Positions 1 through 9,094 of a stretch of DNA of 64,000 nt are shown piece after piece. This DNA comes from Staphylococcus pettenkoferi. GTDB taxonomy: Bacteria > Bacillota > Bacilli > Staphylococcales > Staphylococcaceae. Both the position numbers and the translations under genes were made by a program. The DNA lies in contig NZ_PPRN01000019.1 of NCBI RefSeq assembly GCF_002902685.1, positions 35,183 through 99,182 on the forward strand, in the 5' to 3' direction. Below the pieces are notes generated by a model. It worked only from the letters and a program-made list of their open reading frames with translations. It was not told the DNA's origin and made no database searches. Position 1 is the stretch's first letter; every line of letters starts with the position of its first letter.

Positions 1-272
1 ACAGAGATCTCATCATCTTTCGCGCATGCTTGAGAAAAACCCATGACGCCTATGCACAAAACAAATAATATGATTGAAGTAAATAATTTCCTCATTAACT
101 TTATCTCGCTTTCTATATATTTTATAAAAGTAAATCTTATCCTTAATATAACAAAAACATAAAATAAGTATAGTCTTTTTATGAAAATAGTTAAAAAAGC
201 CTACAGTTTCTTGCGCTGAGGAGTAGGGTAAAATGAGAACTAAGAATGAATTAATCGAGGAGTGACGAATAA

Positions 273-956
273 GTGGAATATTTAACATATGGAAATCACA
301 AAGAACAATTTATTGAAGTTTATCAGACTGACGATAATGCAAATTGGTTAGCTGTCGTGCATGGTGGCTATTGGCGTCAACGTATTGGCGTAGAAAAGAT
401 GCATCCCTTTGTGGAAAAACTCGTTCATCTCGGCTTCAATGTCGTAAATATTGAATACCGTCGTGGTGAACACCCGTGGCCAACGCCAGAAACAGATGTG
501 CAACAAGCGCTTGAAACATTCAAGTCGTCTGAGTACTTCCCTGCAGAAGGTCAGCTCACTGTTATCGGTCATTCAGTTGGAGGTCAACTGGCGTTCAACA
601 ATGCGCAATATGCCGACTACATCGTGGCACTCGGTCCAGTGACAGATGTGAAATTCACACACGATCATCATCTCGGTGACGATGCAGCACTTGAATACTT
701 TGGTGATGCGTCAGATGAGACATTATACCAAGCTTCACCTCTTTCACGTTTACCTCTAAATGTGCCTACGCTTATCCTTCATGGGGTAGACGATGACAAA
801 GTACTCATCGATACAACTTTCGATTATATTGAACAGAACGAGGGCGATGTAATTGATTTACTTGCACCCGCCAAGCTTGACCACATGGTAGCGATTGAAC
901 CCGATATGCCGTTCTTCGATCATATGGTAGACTGGATTCGTAATCATTCTTTATAA
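273..956 (+). CDS. Alpha/beta hydrolase, arylformamidase-like
   Basis: A cytosolic serine hydrolase of 227 residues. The oxyanion motif HGGYWR lies at residues 30-35 and the nucleophile elbow GHSVGG at 99-104, so Ser101 is the likely nucleophile. Asp173 or Asp174 (HGVDDD) and His204 (LDHM) are the likely remaining triad members. HGGYW plus GxSxGG is typical of the kynurenine formamidase/arylformamidase-like branch, but no other tryptophan-catabolism gene is nearby, so the substrate is open. The start is GTG, with a GAGGAG site ending about 10 bases upstream. A nucleoside hydrolase follows 36 bp downstream on the same strand with its own ribosome site, which suggests a two-gene operon. There is no signal peptide. 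Confidence 0.8.
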   Translation: MEYLTYGNHKEQFIEVYQTDDNANWLAVVHGGYWRQRIGVEKMHPFVEKLVHLGFNVVNIEYRRGEHPWPTPETDVQQALETFKSSEYFPAEGQLTVIGHSVGGQLAFNNAQYADYIVALGPVTDVKFTHDHHLGDDAALEYFGDASDETLYQASPLSRLPLNVPTLILHGVDDDKVLIDTTFDYIEQNEGDVIDLLAPAKLDHMVAIEPDMPFFDHMVDWIRNHSL

Positions 957-992
957 CAGAATCGTAAGTCGAACATATGAGGAGAACGACAA

Positions 993-1937
993 GTGAAACC
1001 GGTATACTTTAACCACGATGGTGGCGTAGATGATTTAGTTTCATTATTTTTATTACTTCAAATGGAAGAAATTGAGTTAATTGGTGTTAGCGTGATTGGT
1101 GCGGATAGTTACATTGAACCTGCCGTCAGTGCATCGGAAAAAATTATTCAACGCTTCGGCCACCAACCTATTGAAGTGGCCGCTTCGAAAGCACGAGGCA
1201 AGAATCCTTTTCCAAAAGAGTGGCGCATGCATGCGTTCTTCGTAGATGCACTACCCGTCTTAAATGAACATTACGAAACTAACGACAAGGATATCACAAC
1301 GCATGTAGAAGCCTATCAAGATATTATTGATAAAGTAACACAGAGCGAAGAACCGGTAACATTGCTATTTACTGGTCCATTAACTGATTTAGCGCAAGCA
1401 CTCACAGCAGACCCAACCATCACTTCACAAATCGAACGTTTAGTATGGATGGGCGGCACCTTCCTCGACAAAGGTAACGTCGAAGAACCTGAACATGACG
1501 GCACTGCAGAGTGGAACGCATTCTGGGATCCCGAAGCTGTCGCAACGGTCTTTAACTCAGATATCGAAATCGATATGGTCGCATTAGAAAGCACGAATCA
1601 AGTTCCTTTAACGTGGGAAGTGCGTCAAATGTGGGCACGTGAACGTCAGTATATTGGCGTCGAATTTCTAGGAGTGAGCTACGCTGCGATGCCACCGTTA
1701 ACACACTTCCAAACCAACTCTACTTATTTCTTATGGGATGTGCTCACGACCGCGTATACCGACGAAGCTTCCCTCGCTCATAAACATACGGTCAAAGCAT
1801 CGGTGGTAATAGAAGGTCCAAGCCAAGGTCGCACGTATATCGATAAGACGGACGGTCGTTTAGTAGGTGTCGTCGATGATGTAGATCGTGACGACTTCTT
1901 CCGTTACATTACCGATTTAGCTAAAAAAGCAGAATAA
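993..1937 (+). CDS. Inosine-uridine preferring nucleoside hydrolase family protein
   Basis: Predicted N-ribohydrolase of 314 residues that would split nucleosides into base and ribose. The N-terminal metal motif, usually DxDxGxDD, reads NHDGGVDD at residues 7-14. Asp9, Asp13 and Asp14, the calcium and ribose ligands of the family, are kept, but the first Asp is Asn. Further family motifs are TGPLTDLA (127-134), WMGG (152-155) and NAFWDPEA (175-182), the last being the ribose-binding NxxxDPEA segment. The start is GTG behind an AGGAGAA site. It is second in a probable operon with the upstream hydrolase, possibly a nucleoside or modified-base salvage pair (inference). Length is normal for the family. 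Confidence 0.85.
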   Translation: MKPVYFNHDGGVDDLVSLFLLLQMEEIELIGVSVIGADSYIEPAVSASEKIIQRFGHQPIEVAASKARGKNPFPKEWRMHAFFVDALPVLNEHYETNDKDITTHVEAYQDIIDKVTQSEEPVTLLFTGPLTDLAQALTADPTITSQIERLVWMGGTFLDKGNVEEPEHDGTAEWNAFWDPEAVATVFNSDIEIDMVALESTNQVPLTWEVRQMWARERQYIGVEFLGVSYAAMPPLTHFQTNSTYFLWDVLTTAYTDEASLAHKHTVKASVVIEGPSQGRTYIDKTDGRLVGVVDDVDRDDFFRYITDLAKKAE

Positions 1938-1971
1938 AACGAGAGAAATTAGTTGAATGTAGCCCAACGCG

Positions 1972-2067
1972 GTAGCTGTCTGAATTCGAGATGGCTATCG
2001 CTTTCTCGAACTCTAGTCACCCTCGCGGGGGAAGGACATCGAAATCACAGATTTCTGTCCTACTCTC
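1972..2067 (+). repeat. Dispersed two-hairpin intergenic element, copy 1
   Basis: Two hairpins follow each other: a first built on TTCGAGA/TCTCGAA, then a second with AGGAC..GTCCT enclosing GAAATC..GATTTC, joined by a CTCGCGGGGG segment. Related copies lie at 20366-20467 (inverted), 29143-29234 and 29298-29395. The organisation resembles the STAR-type dispersed repeats of staphylococci. Confidence 0.7.
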
Positions 2068-2123
2068 AAACAAGGGAAAGTCGTTAAATAAAAACAATAT
2101 AGTACTTTCCCCCCCACACTAAA

Positions 2124-2163
2124 AGGTCCTTAATTGAGCCATTTCAGACTCAATCAAGGACCT
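2124..2163. terminator. Bidirectional rho-independent terminator
   Basis: A 15-bp stem (AGGTCCTTAATTGAG pairing with CTCAATCAAGGACCT, one G-U pair) with T-rich flanks on both sides. It lies between the converging nucleoside hydrolase and MFS genes. Confidence 0.85.
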
Positions 2164-2185
2164 CTTTCATTTTACTAATAAGATA

Positions 2186-3490
2186 TTAGGTTTGCTTACT
2201 CATCTTCTTATAACCTGGACGAACGAAGATCATCGCCACAATACCGATCACCGCTGATACTACAGCTGAAATAAACATTGATTTATAGCCATAAGATGAT
2301 ACGAGAATACCTGTTAACGTTGGCGCGATAATTGTCGCTGAGTTAACGAAGAAGTGTGTAATACCTCCGTATGTACCTGCATTCTTAGGTGCAGTATCAA
2401 TAACGACAGCCCAGTATACCGCATTCGGTAAGAAGAGGAATGCTACCCCTAACATCATTAAGAACATAATCATCGGTACACTATTTGTCGTAGGAATAAT
2501 CAAGAAACAAATCGCTGCAAGAATCATACCAAAGATCGATAATCCTGAACGTGCAATCCATAAGTTTCCTGTCTTCGTACGTAACCAGTCAGATAAACGA
2601 CCACCGAAGTAAGCTGTAAAGACAGCACCGATCCAAGGAATCATACCTAAATACCATAGTGAATGGATTTCAAAGTGGTACTCGTCTTGTAAGTACTTTG
2701 GCGTCCAAGTTAAGACTAAGAAGTTGATGTATTGGAAGCCGAAGTAACCAATTGTATTACAGATAAGCGTTGGACTCTTGAAGAAGTGATACCAACGTTC
2801 GTTAGAACTATCTTCCGTTTCCACTGTCTTCTCACCTGAGAATGTATCGTCAGTCGAACGGATGGCTGCCAACTCTTCTTTCGATACTTTTGGATGATCT
2901 TCTGGATAGTTCGTAAACATCTTACTCCAAATAATCACCCAAACGATACCGAGCGCACCCATTAATATGAATAGTACACGCCAAGTTGTTACAGATAATA
3001 AGAATGATGCGATAGGCGCTGTGATTAACGCACCTAGTGGAACCCCGATTAAACCTAATGCTGAAAGTAAGCCACGTTCTTTCGGAGCAGCCCAGTTCGC
3101 GTTCGTCTTGTTCATCGTAGAGAATAACGGCCCTTCAGAGAATCCGAAGAGGACACGTAAGACGCCGAAACCTGCAAGTGCTGAACCACCGAAGACAGCG
3201 AGTCCGAGTTCACCTGCGAAAGCCATGGCCATTTCAAATACAGACCATAACGTACCTGCGACGATCCAAACGAATTTAGGTCCTTTCTTATCTGATAAGA
3301 TACCCCCGAATAATGAACCGAGCATGTAACCATAACCGAAATAACCAAGAATTGAGTCCCATGCGACTTTGTCGAAACCAAATTCTTTAATAATGTCAGC
3401 TTGGGCATACGAAATTGAACCACGGTCAATGTAGTTAATCATAGTCATGAGTACAATCATCGTGATGATGACATAACGATATTTTTTCAT
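2186..3490 (-). CDS. MFS transporter, anion:cation symporter (ACS) family-like
   Basis: A 12-TM carrier of 434 residues with an N-terminal MINYIDRGSISYA segment and a TM2-3 loop GGILSDKKGPK, both typical of the ACS family (hexuronate, glucarate, phthalate carriers). A sugar acid or other organic anion is a plausible substrate, but the sequence does not settle it. The ATG at 3490 is preferred over a GTG nine bases upstream because AAGGGTGG is correctly spaced for the ATG and overlaps the GTG. A consensus promoter with an embedded cre site lies upstream, so expression is probably CcpA-repressed. It is transcribed alone; the cud genes upstream end in their own terminator. Confidence 0.85.
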   Translation of the reverse strand: MKKYRYVIITMIVLMTMINYIDRGSISYAQADIIKEFGFDKVAWDSILGYFGYGYMLGSLFGGILSDKKGPKFVWIVAGTLWSVFEMAMAFAGELGLAVFGGSALAGFGVLRVLFGFSEGPLFSTMNKTNANWAAPKERGLLSALGLIGVPLGALITAPIASFLLSVTTWRVLFILMGALGIVWVIIWSKMFTNYPEDHPKVSKEELAAIRSTDDTFSGEKTVETEDSSNERWYHFFKSPTLICNTIGYFGFQYINFLVLTWTPKYLQDEYHFEIHSLWYLGMIPWIGAVFTAYFGGRLSDWLRTKTGNLWIARSGLSIFGMILAAICFLIIPTTNSVPMIMFLMMLGVAFLFLPNAVYWAVVIDTAPKNAGTYGGITHFFVNSATIIAPTLTGILVSSYGYKSMFISAVVSAVIGIVAMIFVRPGYKKMSKQT

Positions 3491-3552
3491 GTTCCCCACC
3501 CTTTGTTTGTCAATTTACTGAGAATTCTTAATCTTTCTATATGTATAAAACT

Positions 3553-3581
3553 ACAATAACCTTAAATGAAAGCGCTGTCAA
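3553..3581 (-). promoter_or_regulatory. Promoter with overlapping cre (CcpA) site for the ACS-family carrier
   Basis: On the minus strand TTGACA (3576-3581), a 17-bp spacer and TATTGT (3553-3558) form a good SigA promoter. The 16-bp segment 3566-3581 matches the cre consensus WTGNNARCGNWWWCAW at every position. It covers the -35 box and half of the spacer, the classic arrangement for CcpA repression. Confidence 0.8.
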
Positions 3582-3652
3582 TTATGAATAAGTTATCATG
3601 TTGTATCAGTTTTTACGTAAAAAGTAATCATTCCTCCCTTTTACAACGTGAA

Positions 3653-3697
3653 AAATCCCTCCAACAAAGCGTCTGATAACACTTCGTCAGAGGGATT
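3653..3697 (-). terminator. Terminator after cudB
   Basis: AATCCCTC/GAGGGATT stem with an inner GACGAAG/CTTTGTT stem. On the minus strand it is followed by TTTTTC. Confidence 0.75.
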
Positions 3698-3727
3698 CAT
3701 CGTTCATTATTTTACAACTGACCTATT

Positions 3728-5425
3728 CTATTGAATAGTACCCGCATCTTCATCATGCACCCCATGTTTGTAATAGTCGACATATTGAGGTGCTAAAGGT
3801 TCTTTTCCTAGAATAATATCTGCTGCTTTCTCAGCTAACATCAACACTGGAGAGTGGATGTTACCGTTTGTTGTACGTGGCATGGCAGATGCGTCAACGA
3901 CACGTAAGTTCTCCATACCGTAAACTTTCATAGTGAGTGGATCTACAACAGCCATTGGATCATCTTTAGGTCCCATCTTCGCACTACAAGATGGATGTAA
4001 TGCTGTTTCACCGTCGTTCTTAACCCATTCAATAATTTCTTCGTCTGTTTGTACATCAGGTCCTGGAGAAATTTCGCCTGCATCAAATGGTTTAAGAGCA
4101 GGTTGTGATAGGATATTACGTGCAACTTTGATTGCTTCGATCCATTCACGCTCATCTTCTTTCGTTGATAAGTAGTTGAAGACGAAATCTGGATGTTCAA
4201 ATGGATCTTTAGATTTGATCTTCAAGCTACCGCGTGAATTAGAGTACATTGGTCCCACGTGAACTTGGTAACCATGTTCTGTCTTCGCTTTCTGACCATC
4301 ATAACGTACCGCTAATGGTAAGAAGTGGAACATCAAGTTAGGATAGTCGACATCATCGTTTGAACGGACGAAACCGCCACCTTCGAAGTGGTTCGATGCA
4401 GCTGCACCTTTACGGCCTAGAATCCATTGTAAACCGATGAGTGGCATCTTGAGTTTATTCAAGCTTGGTTGCATAGACACAGGTTTCTTACAAGCGTGTT
4501 GAATGTAGACTTCAAGATGGTCTTCAAAGTTCTCTCCGACACCAGGAAGGTGGATGCGTGGTTCAATACCGATTGAGCGGAGATGCTCTGAATCACCGAT
4601 ACCTGAGAGTTGAAGAAGTTGTGGTGTATTGAATGCGCCACCTGAAAGGATAACTTCTTTCGCATTCACTGTATGTTCTTTACCATTTTTCTTGTAAGTT
4701 ACGCCTGTCACACGACGACCTTCGAAGTTTAAACGTGTAACGAATGCACGTGTTTCAACATTTAAGTTAGGACGTTTCATCGCGGGTCTCAAATAGGCTC
4801 TTGAAGCTGACACACGACGACCATGATGGACTTGGCTGTCGAATGGACCAAAGCCTTCTTGTCTGAAACCATTGACGTCCGGCGTCTTTTTATAACCCGC
4901 TTCAACTGCTGCATCAAAGAACGCTTGGAATAACGGGTTCTTTGCAGGTCCACGTCTGAGCTTGATCGGACCATGTAAGCCACGGATTGGGTCATTCTTC
5001 TCTGCACCAAATGTTGTCTCTAAACGTTTGAAGTAAGGTAAGCAGTGGGCATAATCCCAAGTTTCCATACCTTTAGGTGCTCCCCAACCTTCGTAGTCCA
5101 TTGGGTTACCACGTTGATAAATCATACCGTTGATAGAACTTGAACCGCCGAGTACTTTACCACGTGCGTGAGAAACTTTACGGCCATTCATATGTGGTTC
5201 TTTATTTGTAGAGTAAATCCAATCGTAGAATTTATTACCTGATGGATACATCAAGGCTGCTGGCATTTGAATAAGTAAATCCCAAGGATAGTCACTACGT
5301 CCTGCTTCAAGAACGAGCACTTCTTTCGTACCGTCTGCAGTCAAGCGGTTACCGAGTACTGAACCGGCACTACCGCCACCGATAATAATATAGTCATATT
5401 GCTTGTCTGTGTGTTGATTCGCCAT
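3728..5425 (-). CDS. cudB/betA: Choline dehydrogenase (GMC oxidoreductase)
   Basis: FAD-dependent oxidation of choline to betaine aldehyde, the first step of glycine betaine synthesis. The protein has 565 residues, the usual length for BetA. The FAD-binding GGGSAGS motif is at residues 16-22, and GMC signatures follow ([16 protein letters not shown] and the [17 protein letters not shown] region). The C-terminal active-site block contains [10 protein letters not shown] and [17 protein letters not shown]. An AGGAGGG site precedes the ATG, though about 11 bases away. It lies 165 bp downstream of cudA and is probably co-transcribed with it. In S. xylosus and S. aureus the orthologue ends the cudT-cudC-cudA-cudB cluster; here cudC is absent. 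Confidence 0.95.
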   Translation of the reverse strand: MANQHTDKQYDYIIIGGGSAGSVLGNRLTADGTKEVLVLEAGRSDYPWDLLIQMPAALMYPSGNKFYDWIYSTNKEPHMNGRKVSHARGKVLGGSSSINGMIYQRGNPMDYEGWGAPKGMETWDYAHCLPYFKRLETTFGAEKNDPIRGLHGPIKLRRGPAKNPLFQAFFDAAVEAGYKKTPDVNGFRQEGFGPFDSQVHHGRRVSASRAYLRPAMKRPNLNVETRAFVTRLNFEGRRVTGVTYKKNGKEHTVNAKEVILSGGAFNTPQLLQLSGIGDSEHLRSIGIEPRIHLPGVGENFEDHLEVYIQHACKKPVSMQPSLNKLKMPLIGLQWILGRKGAAASNHFEGGGFVRSNDDVDYPNLMFHFLPLAVRYDGQKAKTEHGYQVHVGPMYSNSRGSLKIKSKDPFEHPDFVFNYLSTKEDEREWIEAIKVARNILSQPALKPFDAGEISPGPDVQTDEEIIEWVKNDGETALHPSCSAKMGPKDDPMAVVDPLTMKVYGMENLRVVDASAMPRTTNGNIHSPVLMLAEKAADIILGKEPLAPQYVDYYKHGVHDEDAGTIQ

Positions 5426-5590
5426 ACTTTCTATAACCCTCCTAGTGAAATACGCTGTTCTACGTTACTTTGCTTGTTTATATTTTTAAAATGAAAGGTT
5501 GAACGTGCGACGGAAGTCTTTAACAGAACATCTTACACGTTACAACCTTCTTGTGGTGCTATCACATTGTGTTACGAATATCAGTGTAGC

Positions 5591-7084
5591 TTAGTCGTTA
5601 TTAAACCAATCGACAGTTTCTGGAGCTTGGTTTGTAAGAATATGTTTCGTATTGAGGTATTCTTCAAGTCCTTCTTTACCTAACTCTCTACCGATACCTG
5701 ATTGTTTGTAGCCACCCCATGGCGCTTGTGCGAAGTATGGGTGGAAGTCATTAATCCAAACTGTACCGAGTTTCAATTTGCTAGCAATACGTTGTGCTTT
5801 TCCAATATCTTGAGAGAAAATCGCACCTGCTAAGCCGTAAATTGAATCATTTGCAAGTTTGATTGCTTCTTCTTCATCTGAGAAACCTTCGACAGTAACG
5901 ACTGGGCCGAAGACTTCTTCTTGTACGATGCGCATTGACGTATCGCAATCTGTAATCACTGTAGGTTCAAAGAAGAAACCTTGTTGTAAGTCTTCACGTT
6001 CAGGACGTTTACCACCCACTGCGATTGTCGCACCATCATGTTTAGCAACTTCCATGTAACCTTCAACTTTATCACGGTGTTCTTGAGAGATGAGTGGACC
6101 TACTTCTGTCTCATCGTCAAAGCCATTACCTAATTTAATTTTTTTAACACGATCGATAAGTGCTTTTTCAAATTTATCTTTAATATCGTTGTGAACTAAG
6201 ATACGTGAACCTGCTGAACATACTTGACCAGCGTGGAAGTAAGCACCGTTAAGCGCTTGGTCTACTGCCACGTCGAAGTCTGCATCGTCAAAGATGATGT
6301 TAGGGTTCTTACCACCTAACTCAAGCGCAATATTAGTGACATGATCTGCCGCCTGTTTCATGATGTGCTTACCAGTTTCGATACCACCAGTGAATGATAC
6401 GAGGTCAACCTCTTCGTGAGATGACATCGGATTACCAACTTCAGAACCGTCACCTAATACGAGGTTGATGACACCTTTAGGGAAGCCCACTTCTTCCATC
6501 ATTTCAAACACGCGAATGGTAGTGAGCGGTGTGATTTCACTAGGTTTCATTACGAGTGAACAACCTGCCGCTAATGCTGGCGCAATCTTCCATGATGCTT
6601 GTAACAACGGATAGTTCCAAGGTGTGATTTGTGTTACAACACCTAAAGGTTCTTTCACGACGCGACTCTCAGTACCTTGGATAGGTGAATTGATGATTTC
6701 GCCGCCTTCTTTATCAGCGAGACCTGCGTAGAACATAAACACATTGTGAATATCGTCCATATCTGCAAGTGATTCTGTGTATGTCTTACCAGTGTCTAGC
6801 GTTTCTAATTGTGCAAGCTCTTCACGATGTTCTTTGATTTGATCAGCGATTGCGCGTACCTTCTTACCACGTTCCTCAGCAGTTTCATTCGCCCACTCAC
6901 CTGATTCAAATGAGCGACGTGCTGCAAGAATAGCGCGTTCAGTATCTTCAGCCGTACCTTCCGCAACTTGGAAGATAACTTCTTGGTTATATGGATTGAT
7001 GATGTCTCTTGTAGCTTTATTTGAGCTATCTACCCAAGCACCATCAATATATTGTTGATGAGATAAGTTTTTTAATACGTCCAT
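5591..7084 (-). CDS. cudA/betB: Betaine aldehyde dehydrogenase
   Basis: NAD(P)-dependent ALDH of 497 residues that converts betaine aldehyde to glycine betaine, the osmoprotectant product of the pathway. The general base Glu255 sits in LELGGKN, the catalytic cysteine is Cys289 in GQVCSAG, and the Rossmann FTGG element is at 231-234. The start is ATG with GGAGGTG upstream. A consensus promoter (TTGACA, N18, TAAGAT) and an inverted-repeat operator lie directly upstream, so cudA-cudB can be transcribed independently of cudT. In known staphylococcal loci a GbsR-type repressor, CudC, is encoded between cudT and cudA; that gene is missing here. Confidence 0.96.
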   Translation of the reverse strand: MDVLKNLSHQQYIDGAWVDSSNKATRDIINPYNQEVIFQVAEGTAEDTERAILAARRSFESGEWANETAEERGKKVRAIADQIKEHREELAQLETLDTGKTYTESLADMDDIHNVFMFYAGLADKEGGEIINSPIQGTESRVVKEPLGVVTQITPWNYPLLQASWKIAPALAAGCSLVMKPSEITPLTTIRVFEMMEEVGFPKGVINLVLGDGSEVGNPMSSHEEVDLVSFTGGIETGKHIMKQAADHVTNIALELGGKNPNIIFDDADFDVAVDQALNGAYFHAGQVCSAGSRILVHNDIKDKFEKALIDRVKKIKLGNGFDDETEVGPLISQEHRDKVEGYMEVAKHDGATIAVGGKRPEREDLQQGFFFEPTVITDCDTSMRIVQEEVFGPVVTVEGFSDEEEAIKLANDSIYGLAGAIFSQDIGKAQRIASKLKLGTVWINDFHPYFAQAPWGGYKQSGIGRELGKEGLEEYLNTKHILTNQAPETVDWFNND

Positions 7085-7093
7085 AACTGCACC

Positions 7094-7126
7094 TCCGTTA
7101 AGTTTGTTAAATTTTTATTTAACGAA
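7094..7126 (-). promoter_or_regulatory. Operator-like motif in the cudA leader
   Basis: Contains GTTAAAT-TTTT-ATTTAAC, a perfect 7-bp inverted repeat with flanking TT/AA, plus an outer TCCGTTAA. It lies between the cudA promoter and its ribosome site. A closely related motif (TTTGTTAA..ATTTAACG core, same orientation, same outer TCCGTTAA) is at 9313-9347 upstream of cudT. Shared use by a choline-responsive repressor is inferred. Confidence 0.65.
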
Positions 7127-7138
7127 TTTTTCAAGATT

Positions 7139-7168
7139 ATCTTAGCATGTGCAATTTTAAACTGTCAA
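7139..7168 (-). promoter_or_regulatory. cudA promoter
   Basis: Minus-strand TTGACA (7163-7168), 18-bp spacer, TAAGAT (7139-7144). The operator-like inverted repeat follows directly downstream. Confidence 0.75.
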
Positions 7169-7193
7169 GCCTGTTGTAGTGGTTACTTATAGT

Positions 7194-7263
7194 AAAAGAG
7201 AAGCAGAACTGCGTCTCAAATGGTTGATACGACTTCATTCGCGCGTCTGCTTCTCTCTTTTAT
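7194..7263. terminator. Terminator-like hairpin between cudT and cudA
   Basis: A perfect 11-bp stem, AGAGAAGCAGA (7197-7207) with TCTGCTTCTCT (7246-7256), with a 38-nt loop and T-runs on both strands. It probably ends the cudT transcript. The rest of the 375-bp cudT-cudA gap, where cudC would be expected, holds no convincing gene. Confidence 0.6.
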
Positions 7264-7459
7264 TTCATATTTCATTTTTTAAAATGTGTGCGTTACTAGC
7301 GGATAAGTCTAGCGCTTGCCTTTCTTTATCCCGTTGGCGCAGTGAAAGCGTTTCGCATTTTAGGAAACAAGAAAATAACGCAGTGACGTTTACTACCCGT
7401 AAACGAGCCAGTTATTTTCAAAGTTGACAACAAATGCAAACGCTTCTCACAAGCCAACA

Positions 7460-9094
7460 CTACAGGTTGTCGTTGTGGTGGATGTCACGCTTATCCTCAG
7501 CAACCTGCACAATCCGTAGAGACCGTCTTTCAATCTCTTTATGCTTATCCGCACGCTGTTGTAACCGTATCCGGTCATTACCCAGCGTCCGCATAAAGGA
7601 AACCATCATGATGAGGAAGATGACGATTAATGGCACACTTGCCAGAATCGATGCTGTCTTCAGTACTTCTAATGCACGTTCGCCACCTACGAGCATGAGT
7701 GAGAACGGCAATAGACATAATGCGAATGCCCAGAACAAACGATTGGCTCTTAATGGTTCGCCAATAACGACTTTTTGAGAAGCCGAAGCAAGAATGTATG
7801 AACCAGAATCGAATGTTGTAGCCAAGAATAAGAACGCTGAAATCAAGAATAGTACAATCGTAATACTTGGCATTGGTAAATGATGCATTACTTCAATGAT
7901 GGTCGCTTCAGTACTATGGTGATTTAAGAAATTAATCACATCGAATTCATGTGTAATTTGAAGATAAACAGCATAGTTACCAAAGATACCGAAGAATAAG
8001 ATACAACCTAATGTACCGTAAACCATCGTTCCGAGCACGACTTCTTTCAATGTACGACCTTTAGAAATACGTGCGATAAAGAGTCCGATAAATGGTGCAT
8101 ATACAATCCACCATGACCAATAGAAGATCGTCCATTGTTGAGGGAAGTTCGTTTCTTTACGTCCACCGATACCACCAAATGGCTCAAGCCATGTTGCCAT
8201 GTGGAAGAAATTCTTCAGTAAGTCCCCAACACTTGTCACCGTCGTTTCCATCATGAAGACAGTAGGTCCAATGATAAACACGAAGGCAAGTAATAAGAAT
8301 GAGAGCCATACGTTGACGTCACTCAGCTTTTGAATCCCTTTCTTCAAGCCTGTATATGAACTAATCGCAAAGATAACAGTAATTGTCAGCAAGATAATAC
8401 TGCGCATAACCATGTTCTCGCCGTCTAGTCCCGTTAGACGTTCGATACCTGCAGAAATCATCGGTACACCGAGTGCGAGTGATGTTGCCGCACCACCGAG
8501 TAAACCGAAGATAAATAGAATGTCGACAATTTTACCTAATAACTTATCCGTTTGACCTTTCAAGATCGGACGGCAAGCTTGGCTAATCTTGTAAACAGGT
8601 TTCTTCTTAACGAATACGAGATAACCAATCGGTAAAGCTGGTAACACATAGATAGCCCAAGCGATTGGTCCCCAGTGGAACATCCCGTATGTAGTGGCGT
8701 AAGAAAGCGCCTCATCTGTCATACCTTTCGCTCCATTTGGCGGAACTTGGTAGTAGAACGCCCATTCGATAACACCCCAGTAAAGGATGTCTGAACCAAT
8801 CCCTGCACAGAAGAGCATTGCTGCCCAACTGAAGTTATTAAATTCAGGACGATCTGTCGCTTTCCCTAAAGTCACATTTCCATATTTACCAAATGCGATA
8901 TAGAGTACAAATCCGAGTATTAGCAGTCCCAGTGCTAAATATACTGCCCCAAGCGAACCCGAAATCGCATCGTTAATTCGAGTTATGACATCTTGACTTG
9001 CTTTTGGAAAGACCATCATAGGTATAACCGCGACAAGTAGTACAACGACGGTACCTATGAAGGTCGTCCAGTCCATGACCTTCCCTTTTTTCAA
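7460..9094 (-). CDS. cudT: BCCT-family choline/betaine transporter
   Basis: A 12-TM betaine/choline/carnitine transporter of 544 residues that supplies choline to CudB. Signature features include MFHWGPIAWAIY around residues 138-149 and the Trp-rich FYWSWWIVYAPFIGLFIARISKG core of the BCCT family (given here only as a landmark region near residues 320-342). The start is TTG, with AAGGAGTG 7-8 bases upstream; the next ATG (six codons in) lacks a good site. A 650-bp upstream region contains an operator-like motif shared with cudA. The C-terminal tail is short and charged. Confidence 0.92.
   Translation of the reverse strand: MKKGKVMDWTTFIGTVVVLLVAVIPMMVFPKASQDVITRINDAISGSLGAVYLALGLLILGFVLYIAFGKYGNVTLGKATDRPEFNNFSWAAMLFCAGIGSDILYWGVIEWAFYYQVPPNGAKGMTDEALSYATTYGMFHWGPIAWAIYVLPALPIGYLVFVKKKPVYKISQACRPILKGQTDKLLGKIVDILFIFGLLGGAATSLALGVPMISAGIERLTGLDGENMVMRSIILLTITVIFAISSYTGLKKGIQKLSDVNVWLSFLLLAFVFIIGPTVFMMETTVTSVGDLLKNFFHMATWLEPFGGIGGRKETNFPQQWTIFYWSWWIVYAPFIGLFIARISKGRTLKEVVLGTMVYGTLGCILFFGIFGNYAVYLQITHEFDVINFLNHHSTEATIIEVMHHLPMPSITIVLFLISAFLFLATTFDSGSYILASASQKVVIGEPLRANRLFWAFALCLLPFSLMLVGGERALEVLKTASILASVPLIVIFLIMMVSFMRTLGNDRIRLQQRADKHKEIERRSLRIVQVAEDKRDIHHNDNL

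Noticed and set aside
13..288. Minus-strand 91-residue frame at the window start
   Set aside because: No ribosome site, unusual composition, and it overlaps the promoter and start of the first hydrolase gene.
7179..7427. Possible remnant of cudC between cudT and cudA
   Set aside because: The 82-residue frame has no helix-turn-helix or GbsR resemblance and overlaps a terminator hairpin.
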